From NCBI RefSeq assembly GCF_009910845.1, contig NZ_SIJB01000015.1, positions 35,284 through 99,283 on the forward strand: a stretch of DNA of 64,000 bases. Direction: 5' to 3'. Positions within the stretch are counted from its first letter, which is position 1, and every line of letters begins with the position of its first letter. Positions 18,644 through 26,663 of the stretch are shown here, in pieces. The stretch is from Chengkuizengella marina. GTDB taxonomy: Bacteria > Bacillota > Bacilli > Paenibacillales > KCTC-33759. The position numbers were made by a program, and so were the translations under genes. Under the pieces are notes generated by a model. It searched no databases, was not told the DNA's origin, and saw nothing but the letters and a program-made list of their open reading frames with translations.

Positions 18644-18797
18644 GAATCATTTATATTGATCATACATGCTTTTAAAAATGAAGAAGTAATTGAAGTTGGA
18701 TATTTAAACACGAATTAAAGTTCAATGGTTGTGTTAAGTTACTTATTTGATAAAAAGAAAGTTCTTAATTAAAATGATATTTAAGCTGTTAAATAAG

Positions 18798-18830
18798 AAA
18801 GTACAAAAGGATTTTTCCTTTTGTACTTTT
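18798..18830. terminator. Bidirectional terminator between GNAT and lipase genes
   Basis: A perfect 14-bp stem (AAAGTACAAAAGGA at 18798-18811 with its complement at 18816-18829) and a TTTT loop, between convergent genes. Confidence 0.9.
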
Positions 18831-18910
18831 ATACGTTTACACTAAATTTATCTATTTTCTCTATAATTTTTTGTCGCTATTATCTAATACAACCAATATT
18901 TTCTTATTTA

Positions 18911-20284
18911 CTATTGTAATGAACCAAGTAAGTCTGCTATAGAACGATACCAATCACGAACTTCATAAAGACCAATTCCGATGATATCTATATGGTCTGT
19001 TGAAGAAAATTCGCCTAAATAATTCCATTTACCTATTTCAGCTACTCCCTTATAGTTTATAATTTCGTCTGGGGAATCTAATGTTGGACCATCCATGGAG
19101 TTTGTATTAACAACACCATCATTCTTCCACCAGTCCCTATCAATATCGTATTCTCCACTTTCTGTATATTTTCCAAGAAAACCACCTGTTAAATAAAATA
19201 TTGGATTCATAAATAATTCAGGTTTATGATACCCTGTCCAAATTGAAGGGTAAGTCTGCTCTGATGATACTGAAAAATAATAGGTATCAGGTTGAGCTAA
19301 AACCCAACTATTTAATTCACTTGCACCCTCTGGACTAACATCCCATTCAGCTGTATCTTTTGTATCACTCCAAATCGAACTGTTGTACACTCGTTCAGCG
19401 TAATTTTCCCAAGATTCTCCGGGTTCTCTCTTTAATCCCCATTGATCGAGCTTAAAATCATAAAAGTTATTGTCTGTTTTTTTTCCTGACAGACTAGCAG
19501 CTAAGGCAATAATATCTTTTGTCATTGGAAAAAACCCATCGATAAACCTTGTGGTTGTTGATCCGTCATGTGGAGATGAGATTGTTAATACGCTACTTAC
19601 CCAGGAAGTTTGTTCGTTATTAAATAGCGGAGATAATTGATCAGGATCGGTTAACTCCCGCTCTTGCTCGTTCCCTTGTTCTAAAAGTTGTGTTAACACA
19701 CGAATGGTTTGTCCACCTAAACTATGACCTACTAAATGAACTTTGTTTTGTATACCTGTATCAGGATTGATTTCTCCCCATTCTGGTAGAAAACCTGAAT
19801 ATGTCCTTCCGTACTGTTCATGACCGTGCTCTTTAGAATGAGCCTCACCGTAATCAACGGTACCTCCCTTTATTTGAGCGTACAATTCACAAGCTCTATC
19901 CCAGTTGCTAGAAAACGGTCCAACAGCTGCAGTATATGTTTCATATCCATAGTTTTTCAAATCCTCTTCAATATCAACAAGGCCACCCCAATATCTAAAG
20001 CCTAGAAACTCATCACGTCCCCAACCTACTAAACCATGGACTAATATGATTGGATGATCATTTACACGTTCAATACTATCAACAAGTAAGTTTTGAGATA
20101 TTGGTGCTTGATCGCTTAACTGATCCATCAAATTTAAGTTATTATTTGAGTTACTGTTGTATAATGATAGACCTTCTTGTGCAGATACATTGTAAGGGCT
20201 TACAAAAAAATTGAAAGGGCTTACAAAACAAACAATCACAATCAAACCTAAATAAAACATCTTAGAAAATTTCATAAATTTCAT
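18911..20284 (-). CDS. Secreted triacylglycerol lipase, family I.5/staphylococcal-like
   Basis: Secreted lipase of 457 residues. A signal peptide (about 1-35) is followed by a low-complexity Asn/Ser stretch and the lipase domain. Seen motifs: PIILVHGLVGWGRDEFLG (oxyanion region), a zinc-site-like HGHEQYGRTYSGFLPEWG segment, the nucleophile elbow VGHSLGGQ, NDGVVNTNSM, and DHIDI carrying the likely catalytic histidine. These match the thermoalkalophilic Bacillus/Geobacillus and staphylococcal lipases; that family often has AHSQGG, whereas this one has GHSLGG. The ATG at 20284 has an AGAGGTG ribosome-binding site. The gene stands alone and converges with the GNAT gene. Confidence 0.9.
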   Translation of the reverse strand: MKFMKFSKMFYLGLIVIVCFVSPFNFFVSPYNVSAQEGLSLYNSNSNNNLNLMDQLSDQAPISQNLLVDSIERVNDHPIILVHGLVGWGRDEFLGFRYWGGLVDIEEDLKNYGYETYTAAVGPFSSNWDRACELYAQIKGGTVDYGEAHSKEHGHEQYGRTYSGFLPEWGEINPDTGIQNKVHLVGHSLGGQTIRVLTQLLEQGNEQERELTDPDQLSPLFNNEQTSWVSSVLTISSPHDGSTTTRFIDGFFPMTKDIIALAASLSGKKTDNNFYDFKLDQWGLKREPGESWENYAERVYNSSIWSDTKDTAEWDVSPEGASELNSWVLAQPDTYYFSVSSEQTYPSIWTGYHKPELFMNPIFYLTGGFLGKYTESGEYDIDRDWWKNDGVVNTNSMDGPTLDSPDEIINYKGVAEIGKWNYLGEFSSTDHIDIIGIGLYEVRDWYRSIADLLGSLQ

Positions 20285-20410
20285 AGATACACCTCTATCA
20301 TTATTATTTTCTTTAATCTATCATTTATGTAAAATTTAGTCAATTTATTTTTCCAATTTCAATTTTACTTTACACAATAAAAATTTTTGTTAAACTAAGA
20401 TACAATAAAC

Positions 20411-20446
20411 AAAAATCCGTTAGATTTTATTCCAACGGATTTTTTA
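20411..20446. terminator. Rho-independent terminator
   Basis: AAAAATCCGTT at 20411-20421 pairs with AACGGATTTTT at 20434-20444, ending in a T-run. No intact gene precedes it on the plus strand, so it may be a relic of a lost gene. Confidence 0.75.
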
Positions 20447-20472
20447 ATTCAAGAATATTTATATCTAACTGA

Positions 20473-20580
20473 AATTTAAAAAAGAAGAATGTTGATTTGT
20501 TTATTTATGAAAATACAAATCATGTCATTACACCAAGTATGGTGAAAGATTTGATAGAGTGGTTAAATATTTATAAATAA
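20473..20580 (+). pseudogene. C-terminal remnant of an alpha/beta hydrolase (possible)
   Basis: A 35-codon open stretch ends in TAA and reads ...FIYENTNHVITPSMVKDLIEWL..., much like the last strand, histidine loop and helix of carboxylesterase/monoacylglycerol lipase proteins (compare YENSxHVIT). There is no start codon with a ribosome-binding site and an in-frame TGA lies just upstream. I read it as the surviving tail of a deleted hydrolase gene; chance resemblance is possible. Confidence 0.35.
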
Positions 20581-20626
20581 AATTAATAAAATGTTTATTA
20601 AATATGCAAAAAATACAATTATAGTG

Positions 20627-20780
20627 TATAATATAGTTAATCAAATCATATACTATAAAAGAAACCGCAGGTGCGGTAACACCATACGGTTTCATACAAT
20701 AGCCGTTTTAAACGGTAAGCATAGAGTTCTATAGAAAATAGACCATTATCCCTTTGGCAATTGGGCGGTCTATTTTTTGT
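20627..20780 (+). ncRNA. Putative antitoxin RNA of a type I toxin-antitoxin locus
   Basis: A -10 box TATAAT at 20627-20632 is followed by a structured stretch: a nested hairpin at 20661-20693 (GAAACCG...CGGTTTC enclosing GGTG/CACC), a small CCGTTTTAAACGG hairpin, and a terminator stem at 20735-20776 with a T-run. The transcript would converge on and overlap the 3' end of the toxin mRNA, as for RatA/TxpA and SR4/BsrG. The RNA boundaries are inferred. Confidence 0.6.
20735..20778. terminator. Shared bidirectional terminator of toxin and antitoxin RNAs
   Basis: AAAATAGACC (20735-20744) pairs with GGTCTATTTT (20767-20776), with an inner CCC/GGG pairing. T-runs leave the stem on both strands, so the 3' ends of the toxin mRNA and the plus-strand RNA would overlap by about 45 nt. 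Confidence 0.75.
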
Positions 20781-20853
20781 TTCTAACAGATTTTAAAGCT
20801 ATTATTAATAACCCAAAGGTTAACATTAAAGATATAGCTTGATAAACTGTCAT
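20770..20853 (-). CDS. Small holin-like type I toxin (27 aa)
   Basis: A 27-residue membrane peptide beginning MTVYQAISLMLTFGLL and ending in a basic RNKK tail, the pattern of the Bacillales holin-like/BsrG-TxpA toxin group (Hol_Tox). One transmembrane segment spans about residues 5-20. A strong Shine-Dalgarno (GGGGGGTGATG) lies just upstream, and the 5' leader contains the GGCAGGGCGGTAGGCAAATC segment that I recall from this toxin group. An extended -10 promoter (TGGTATAAT on the minus strand, 20925-20930) drives it. A structured RNA is encoded convergently. Expected to harm the membrane if the antitoxin RNA is lost. Confidence 0.85.
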   Translation of the reverse strand: MTVYQAISLMLTFGLLIIALKSVRNKK

Positions 20854-20924
20854 GGCATCACCCCCCTTCGTATGGAGGATTTGCCTACCGCCCTGCCACG
20901 ATTGTATTGTTTCTATTATACCAC

Positions 20925-20930
20925 GAAATT
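20925..20930 (-). promoter_or_regulatory. Extended -10 promoter of the toxin mRNA
   Basis: On the minus strand TGGTATAAT ends the 72-nt region upstream of the toxin ATG. No clear -35 element is present, as is common for extended -10 promoters. Confidence 0.55.
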
Positions 20931-21015
20931 CCAGATAGAGTTATAAATGAATATTTTATTACACAGCTTATCATATCATTATAGTCATTTTTTAATAATC
21001 TGTAATATCATAAAA

Positions 21016-22017
21016 TTATAACTTTCTTATCCCATAAACAATATGAATATACTCATTGATTTGCTGAAAAATGGTGATGAACCCCATGTGATTTAATTGT
21101 TTTATTAATTCAAAACGATTTGTATATTGTTTACCTGTATGTTGCCTCACTTCATTTTTAGTCATAAAATCTACAATACATATACGCCCGTGAGGTTTTA
21201 ATACACGGTTTATTTCATCTAAAGCCAACACTTTCTGTTCATCTATTAGGTGATTGTACGTAAAACTAGATATAACAAAATCAAATTCATGATTTGAAAA
21301 GGGGATGGCAAGAAAATTTCCAAGTTTGGTATCAATCTCCGGATATTTTATATGACATTGTTTTAACATCTCCTTAGACTGATCTATCCCTTTCATTTGA
21401 ACCCCTTTTGAGATAAATTTAACTGCAAAGTTACCTGTACCAACTCCTATATCTAATCCAATCTCTTCTTTTTTTGGAGAAATACATTCAACCGCTGCAT
21501 TTAATGAAAGTTCATAATCTTCAACGTATTGTAACTCAGGAAAGATCTCTAATAATTTTTGATCAAAAGAAGGTGCTAATTTATCAAACCCCCATTGGTC
21601 ACTCCATTGTTTACGAATTGCATTTAATCTTTTTGAACCATTAGCAAGTTCAAAAATATCTTCTAAATTTAATGTTTCTCTAACTTTTAATTTATCTATC
21701 ATTTGATCAATCGTATCAAGTTGTAGTTTTAATTCTACCCACCGAGAATACATACTTGCACGTTGTAAATTTAAATAGTATTCCACTTCTTTTTTATCTT
21801 CTTTTTCTATTTTTAATAGTACTTTTTTTATCTCTTCTATTGGAATTCCAATTTCTCTCAATGAAATTATTGTTTGCAACCGCCATATATCTTTTTCATT
21901 AAAAGTGCGATAGGAATTCTCGCTTTGCTTTTCAGGTGAGATGAGACCTTTTTCTTCATAGAAACGGATTGCTCTAGTGGAAATATTTAACTTCTTAGCT
22001 ACTTCGTTTATCTTCAT
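21016..22017 (-). CDS. MerR-type regulator fused to a SAM-dependent methyltransferase
   Basis: A two-domain protein of 333 residues. Residues 1-70 are a MerR winged helix (INEVAKKLNISTRAIRFYEEKGLI) followed by a helical dimerisation segment to about 125. Residues 160-333 form a class I methyltransferase with motif I LDIGVGTGNFA, a KGIDQSKEML strand and the post-I segment VISSFTYNHL. The frame allows ATG 22026, but the AAGG ribosome-binding site abuts that codon and lies 9 nt before ATG 22017, so I choose the latter. The protein may couple DNA binding to methylation of a ligand; no substrate is evident. Confidence 0.85.
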   Translation of the reverse strand: MKINEVAKKLNISTRAIRFYEEKGLISPEKQSENSYRTFNEKDIWRLQTIISLREIGIPIEEIKKVLLKIEKEDKKEVEYYLNLQRASMYSRWVELKLQLDTIDQMIDKLKVRETLNLEDIFELANGSKRLNAIRKQWSDQWGFDKLAPSFDQKLLEIFPELQYVEDYELSLNAAVECISPKKEEIGLDIGVGTGNFAVKFISKGVQMKGIDQSKEMLKQCHIKYPEIDTKLGNFLAIPFSNHEFDFVISSFTYNHLIDEQKVLALDEINRVLKPHGRICIVDFMTKNEVRQHTGKQYTNRFELIKQLNHMGFITIFQQINEYIHIVYGIRKL

Positions 22018-22124
22018 AGCTTTCATCCTTATTAACTTTCTTTTTTATATAACTTTTTCTTTTTATCATATTATATACGTTAACGTAACGAGAAGGTAAA
22101 GTTATTAAAGGTTTTACTTTTGAA

Positions 22125-22158
22125 CAAAAAATGAACATCACATCATAGTGATGTTCAA
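22125..22158 (-). terminator. Terminator downstream of O-methyltransferase gene
   Basis: TGAACATCAC (22132-22141) pairs with GTGATGTTCA (22148-22157). On the minus strand the stem is followed by TTTTTTG, so it ends the O-methyltransferase transcript. Confidence 0.85.
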
Positions 22159-22212
22159 ATCATCTAAGCTTCCATAAAGAAGTCCAATATGTACATTTTT
22201 TTTTAATTGGTT

Positions 22213-22884
22213 CTATTCTTTTACTATCCCGAAAACAAAACCATCATACCCTTTTGTTCCTACAGTTTGAATCGCTGTGGAATCTATACGAGACTCATTT
22301 GATAGTAAATCAAATAATTGACGAGTACCTTGCACACCTAAATCTTCACTCTCACTATCTATGATTTTTCCACTACGTACCACATTATCCACGATAATAA
22401 CCGCTCCTGGATTAGCCAGTTTCAATGCCCATTTTACATAGTTTGGATTGTTAGGTTTATCGGCATCAATAAAGATGAAGTCAAATTTTGGGACAGCTTT
22501 TTCTTCAAGAACTTGTAATGAATCAAGGGCTGCTCCTACAATGACTTCAATCTTATTTTCTAATCCTGCTTTTTTTATGTTTTCTCTAGCCACTTTTGCA
22601 TGTTTAGGATCATATTCTAGTGTAATAAGGTGCCCATCTTCTGGTAACGCTCGACCAAGCCAAACACTACTATAACCACCAAGGGTTCCAATTTCTAATA
22701 TGTTTTTGACCCCTTTAAGCTTGGCAAGCAAGTAAAGTAATTTGCCTTGATTTGCAGAGACATCAATAGCAGGTAAGTCTGCTTCTGTATTTGCTTTCAA
22801 TATGGAATCCATGATTGGATCATTTGAACCAATTTTATTACTAAAATAAAAATCTACATCATTCCACTTTTCTGATATGTCCAT
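22213..22884 (-). CDS. SAM-dependent O-methyltransferase (caffeoyl-CoA OMT family)
   Basis: Class I O-methyltransferase of 223 residues. The family signature is clear: EIGTLGGYSSVWLGRALP (motif I), TLEYDPKHAKVARENIKKAG (motif II), FDFIFIDADKPNNPNYVKW with metal-site acidic residues, and IIVDNVVRSGKI. Similar enzymes methylate catechol-type groups with Mg2+ (CCoAOMT, YrrM, MdmC). I start it at ATG 22884; a TTG at 22893 is only 3 nt from the AAGGAG. It has its own terminator and lies upstream of the MerR-methyltransferase on the same strand. Confidence 0.88.
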   Translation of the reverse strand: MDISEKWNDVDFYFSNKIGSNDPIMDSILKANTEADLPAIDVSANQGKLLYLLAKLKGVKNILEIGTLGGYSSVWLGRALPEDGHLITLEYDPKHAKVARENIKKAGLENKIEVIVGAALDSLQVLEEKAVPKFDFIFIDADKPNNPNYVKWALKLANPGAVIIVDNVVRSGKIIDSESEDLGVQGTRQLFDLLSNESRIDSTAIQTVGTKGYDGFVFGIVKE

Positions 22885-23102
22885 AACAAACAATCACTCC
22901 TTAATTAAAGTTGTTTATTCTCTTTAGATTATATAATAAATTTCATATATTTATCATTTATTGAATGAATAATATACCAATTGTTATTTTTTATACAATA
23001 GAAAATAACTAATTCCTTATTGCCAAATTAAAGTTGTTTTTTGGTAATATATATTTCTCTGTGCATTTTCCGTTCAAAATGATTTGAATACGGAGGTGTA
23101 TC

Positions 23103-23165
23103 ATGTTATTTGCTATTCTATATCTGTTTTTTAACATTCATTTAACTCCCACTTTACTTAAATGA
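23103..23165 (+). CDS. Possible 20-aa hydrophobic small peptide
   Basis: A very good Shine-Dalgarno (GGAGGTG at 23092-23098) lies 4-5 nt before an ATG opening a 20-codon ORF, MLFAILYLFFNIHL... ending LLK. The peptide is hydrophobic enough to enter a membrane. Its 3' end forms the left arm of a hairpin (23146-23175). It could be a leader peptide for bioC, a membrane micropeptide, or noise; only the ribosome-binding site argues for it. Confidence 0.4.
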   Translation: MLFAILYLFFNIHLTPTLLK

Positions 23166-23175
23166 GGTGGGAGTA
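23146..23175 (+). terminator. Hairpin at the end of the small ORF upstream of bioC
   Basis: ACTCCCAC pairs with GTGGGAGT across a 14-nt loop, followed by the weak T-stretch ATTTAATTT. It overlaps the stop codon of the 20-aa ORF. Confidence 0.5.
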
Positions 23176-23250
23176 TTTAATTTAAAATGATAAAATAGTT
23201 TTAATGTATACATATCCGTATTTTACTAGAAGAAATAAGGAGTTATTTTC

Positions 23251-24111
23251 ATGACCATCAACAAAGAACTTGTTCGCAAAAATTTCAGTCGACATGCGTT
23301 TGAGTATGATTTATATGCAAAAATTCAAAAAGTGATGGCAATTAAACTGCTGCAATTAGTACAGCACAATACATCAAAATCATACCTAAATATATTAGAA
23401 ATTGGTTGTGGCACAGGAAACCTAACGAAATTACTCCTTGAATACTATCCAAATGCAAAATACACTGTTTTTGATTTGTCTGAATCCATGATTCAACAAA
23501 CCAAACGTAAAATAGGAGGGATGCAAAAAAACATAGAATTCTTTGCAGTGGATGCTGAGCGGATTCTAAGTCATGATCGAATGAAAGAAGCATCAGATGT
23601 TTGTGAAGATATATTCGAGCAAACCTACGATTTAATTATTTCAAATGCAACCTTTCAGTGGTTCAATGCGCCTAAACAAACCATTAAAGCTTATCTGAAT
23701 TGCTTAAATGCAAATGGAGTATTTGCTTTCTCTACTTTTGGTCCAGATACGTTTTATGAATTGCATACTTCTTTTTACGAGGTTGAAAAACAGTTGAATA
23801 TAGTGCACCAACAACATGGACAAAAATTTATGAGCATGAATGAGTGGCAGCAAGTATGTAAACAACAAATGAACGAAATTTGTACAGTAGAAGAAAAGAT
23901 AACAGAACAGTATAGAAGTGTTCGAGAATTCATGCATCATGTTAAAAGAGTAGGGGCTGGAAATGCTAGTAAACATGAGTCTTCTCAAGCAGATAGTGGT
24001 ATAAATCGCAGATTGATTTTAAATATGGAAAAATACTATACGCAGCATTTTGCTTCTACTCAAGGAGTTCAAGCTACTTATCATTTATGTTATGGGGTAT
24101 ATGAAAAATAA
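23251..24111 (+). CDS. bioC: Malonyl-ACP O-methyltransferase
   Basis: Methylates the free carboxyl of malonyl-ACP, starting the disguised fatty-acid synthesis route to pimeloyl-ACP. The 286-aa protein opens with the BioC-type segment NKELVRKNFSRHAFEYDLYA, has SAM motif I at 48-59 (ILEIGCGTGNLT), and later ISNATFQWF and FSTFGPDTFYEL, which are characteristic of BioC. A good AAGGAG ribosome-binding site precedes the ATG. In Bacillus cereus-group genomes bioH and bioC are adjacent within the bio operon; here bioC lies about 19.5 kb from the bioH-like gene, with unrelated genes between. Confidence 0.9.
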   Translation: MTINKELVRKNFSRHAFEYDLYAKIQKVMAIKLLQLVQHNTSKSYLNILEIGCGTGNLTKLLLEYYPNAKYTVFDLSESMIQQTKRKIGGMQKNIEFFAVDAERILSHDRMKEASDVCEDIFEQTYDLIISNATFQWFNAPKQTIKAYLNCLNANGVFAFSTFGPDTFYELHTSFYEVEKQLNIVHQQHGQKFMSMNEWQQVCKQQMNEICTVEEKITEQYRSVREFMHHVKRVGAGNASKHESSQADSGINRRLILNMEKYYTQHFASTQGVQATYHLCYGVYEK

Positions 24112-24244
24112 AATGAATTTGTTTTTTGTTGTCTGTTCAATTTGTCGAAAACCGTCAGATTGTGTAATTTACATTTAAATTGATTTATATTAAGATTGTT
24201 ATGTTATTGTACATACTTTTATTTTGAAAGGCGGATCTTTAAAT

Positions 24245-26473
24245 ATGAAAAAGTCAAAGAAAAAACTAGTTCTTAATACAGCATTAGCGTTAGGTCTAGT
24301 CATTCCATCCGTACTACCTACTGTATCGAATGCAGAGGAAAATAAAGATATCGTAAACCTTAGAGTATTGGAGACCACAGATATCCATGTAAACCTAGTA
24401 AACTATGATTACTATAAAGACTTGGAAGTTGATGCATTCGGACTTGCGAAAACGGCTTCATTAATTAAAAAAGCAAGAGAAGAAGCAACAAACAGTCTAT
24501 TATTTGATAATGGAGATCTTATTCAAGGAAACCCATTAGGGGACTATGTGGCTAAAATAGATGAGTTAGAAGAAGGGGAAACTCATCCAGTATATAAAGC
24601 AATGAATTTATTAGATTATGATGCTGGTAACATCGGAAATCATGAATTTAACTATGGTTTAGATTTTCTTGACAAAACTTTAGCAGGATCTAATTTCCCG
24701 TACGTAAATGCAAACGTGTACATTGATGATCAAGATGATGATCCTACAAATGATGAAAATTATTTTACCCCATATTTAATATTAGATCGTGAAGTTATAG
24801 ATGAAGATGGAGAAACTCATACATTAAAAGTAGGTGTAATTGGTTTTACTCCACCTCAAATCATGAACTGGGATAAGAAGAATTTAGAAGGTAAAGTGAT
24901 TGCGAAAGATATTGTAGAAACGGCTGAAAAGTTTGTTCCTGAAATGAAAGAAAAAGGTGCGGATATCATCATTACTATACCACATTCAGGATTAGGATCA
25001 TCAAATAAAAAAGGGTTACAGGAAAACGCTATATTTGATTTAAGTAAAGTAGAAGGAATTGATGCGATTTTATTCGGACATTCTCATCAAGTTTTTCCAA
25101 GTGCTTCTTATGCAAATATTGAGGGCGTAGATGTAGAAGCTGGAACTATAAATGGTATATCCGCAGTAATGCCTGGTTTCTGGGGAGATCACTTAGGTGT
25201 TATTGATTTTGAATTAGAAAAAGTAGATGGTAAATGGGTGGTAAATTCATCACAATCATCAGTACAAAAAATATATGATAAAGATACAAAAACATCTTTG
25301 GTTGATGCAGATGCTGAAATTGTTGAGGCAGTAAAAGAAGACCATGATGCAACGATAGAATGGGTAAGAAGTGCTGTTGGAGAAACTACAGCGCCAATTA
25401 ATAGTTATTTTGCATTAGTTCAAGATGATCCATCTATTCAAATCGTTACAAATGCACAAAAATGGTATGTGGAAAAATTCATTCAAGGTACAGAATATGA
25501 CGGAATTCCAGTTGTATCCGCTGGCGCACCATTTAAAGCTGGTGGACGTGGAGGCGTAAGTTATTTTACAGATGTACCTGCTGGTGAAATTGCAATTAAA
25601 AATGTAGCCGATTTATATTTATATCCAAATACATTACAAGCTGTTCTTATTAATGGTGATGATTTAAAACAATGGTTGGAAATGTCTGCAGGACAATTTA
25701 ATCAAATTGATCCATCCGTTCAAGAAGAACAAACATTAATCAATACAAGTTTCCCTACTTACAATTTTGATGTTATTGATGGTGTGACTTATGAAATTGA
25801 TGTAACACAACCAGCAAAATATGATTCAAAAGGTAATGTTGTTAATCCAGATAGCAGTCGTATTGTAAATTTACAGTTTCAAGGTCATCCTATTTCTGCA
25901 GAGCAGGAATTTATTGTAGCTACAAATAACTATCGTGCTAGTGGCGGAGGAAACTTTCCAGGAATTAGTGGTGAGAAAGTGATCATTGAATCTCCAGATG
26001 AAAACCGTCAAATTATTATCAACTACATTTTAGAAAAACAAACAATTAACCCATCTGCAGATATGAACTGGACATTTGCTCCAATTGATGCCAATGTGAA
26101 CGTAACGTTTGAAACTTCACCAGAAGCTCAAAAATATGTAGAAGGTGAGAGCTTCAAGTATGTTGAAACTGGGGAAAATGGTTATGCTAAATTCTCTATT
26201 GCATTAGGTAATGGTGAAAATTCAGAAGATACAACAGGGGAAGCTGCTGAAGAAGGAACAGAGGAAAATAATGAAGATACAAATACTGATGTAACAGAGG
26301 AATCTACAACAGAAGATACTTACGTAGTTCAATCAGGTGATAACTTATGGAAAATTGCTTCAACTCATTTAGGGGACGGATCTAAATGGGAATCCATTTA
26401 TGAATTGAATAAAGATGTGATTGGAAATAACCCACATTTAATCGTACCTGGTCAAAAACTCATACTACCGTAA
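24245..26473 (+). CDS. Secreted 2',3'-cyclic-nucleotide phosphodiesterase/nucleotidase with LysM domain
   Basis: Exported nucleotide-scavenging enzyme of 742 residues. A signal peptide (1-31) is followed by a metallophosphoesterase domain (about 38-340) with TTDIH, DNGDLIQGNPLGDY, GNHEFNYG, IPHSG and GHSHQVFP, then a 5'-nucleotidase C-terminal domain (about 345-600) with NNYRASGGGNFPG. An acidic Glu/Thr linker (about 655-690) leads to one C-terminal LysM domain (YVVQSGDNLWKIA to LIVPGQKLILP). Relatives such as YfkN are held by sortase; here LysM would bind peptidoglycan. Start is ATG 24245 behind AAAGGCGG. Confidence 0.92.
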   Translation: MKKSKKKLVLNTALALGLVIPSVLPTVSNAEENKDIVNLRVLETTDIHVNLVNYDYYKDLEVDAFGLAKTASLIKKAREEATNSLLFDNGDLIQGNPLGDYVAKIDELEEGETHPVYKAMNLLDYDAGNIGNHEFNYGLDFLDKTLAGSNFPYVNANVYIDDQDDDPTNDENYFTPYLILDREVIDEDGETHTLKVGVIGFTPPQIMNWDKKNLEGKVIAKDIVETAEKFVPEMKEKGADIIITIPHSGLGSSNKKGLQENAIFDLSKVEGIDAILFGHSHQVFPSASYANIEGVDVEAGTINGISAVMPGFWGDHLGVIDFELEKVDGKWVVNSSQSSVQKIYDKDTKTSLVDADAEIVEAVKEDHDATIEWVRSAVGETTAPINSYFALVQDDPSIQIVTNAQKWYVEKFIQGTEYDGIPVVSAGAPFKAGGRGGVSYFTDVPAGEIAIKNVADLYLYPNTLQAVLINGDDLKQWLEMSAGQFNQIDPSVQEEQTLINTSFPTYNFDVIDGVTYEIDVTQPAKYDSKGNVVNPDSSRIVNLQFQGHPISAEQEFIVATNNYRASGGGNFPGISGEKVIIESPDENRQIIINYILEKQTINPSADMNWTFAPIDANVNVTFETSPEAQKYVEGESFKYVETGENGYAKFSIALGNGENSEDTTGEAAEEGTEENNEDTNTDVTEESTTEDTYVVQSGDNLWKIASTHLGDGSKWESIYELNKDVIGNNPHLIVPGQKLILP

Positions 26474-26484
26474 AAACAATAACT

Positions 26485-26524
26485 TAAAGTCAATTCTTGC
26501 CTTAGGTAAGAATTGACTTTTTTA
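26485..26524 (+). terminator. Terminator after LysM nucleotidase gene
   Basis: AAAGTCAATTCTTGCC pairs with GGTAAGAATTGACTTT across a TTA loop, followed by T residues. Confidence 0.9.
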
Positions 26525-26663
26525 AGTTGCATTTTCATATAAAATAGTTACCTACATATTGACATCTATTTTTAAGATGTGTTATATAAAAATAGGACAT
26601 TGATAATAGTTTATACAAAAAGGTATTTGTATTGTTTTATATTTGAAAGGAGTAGTACTATTC

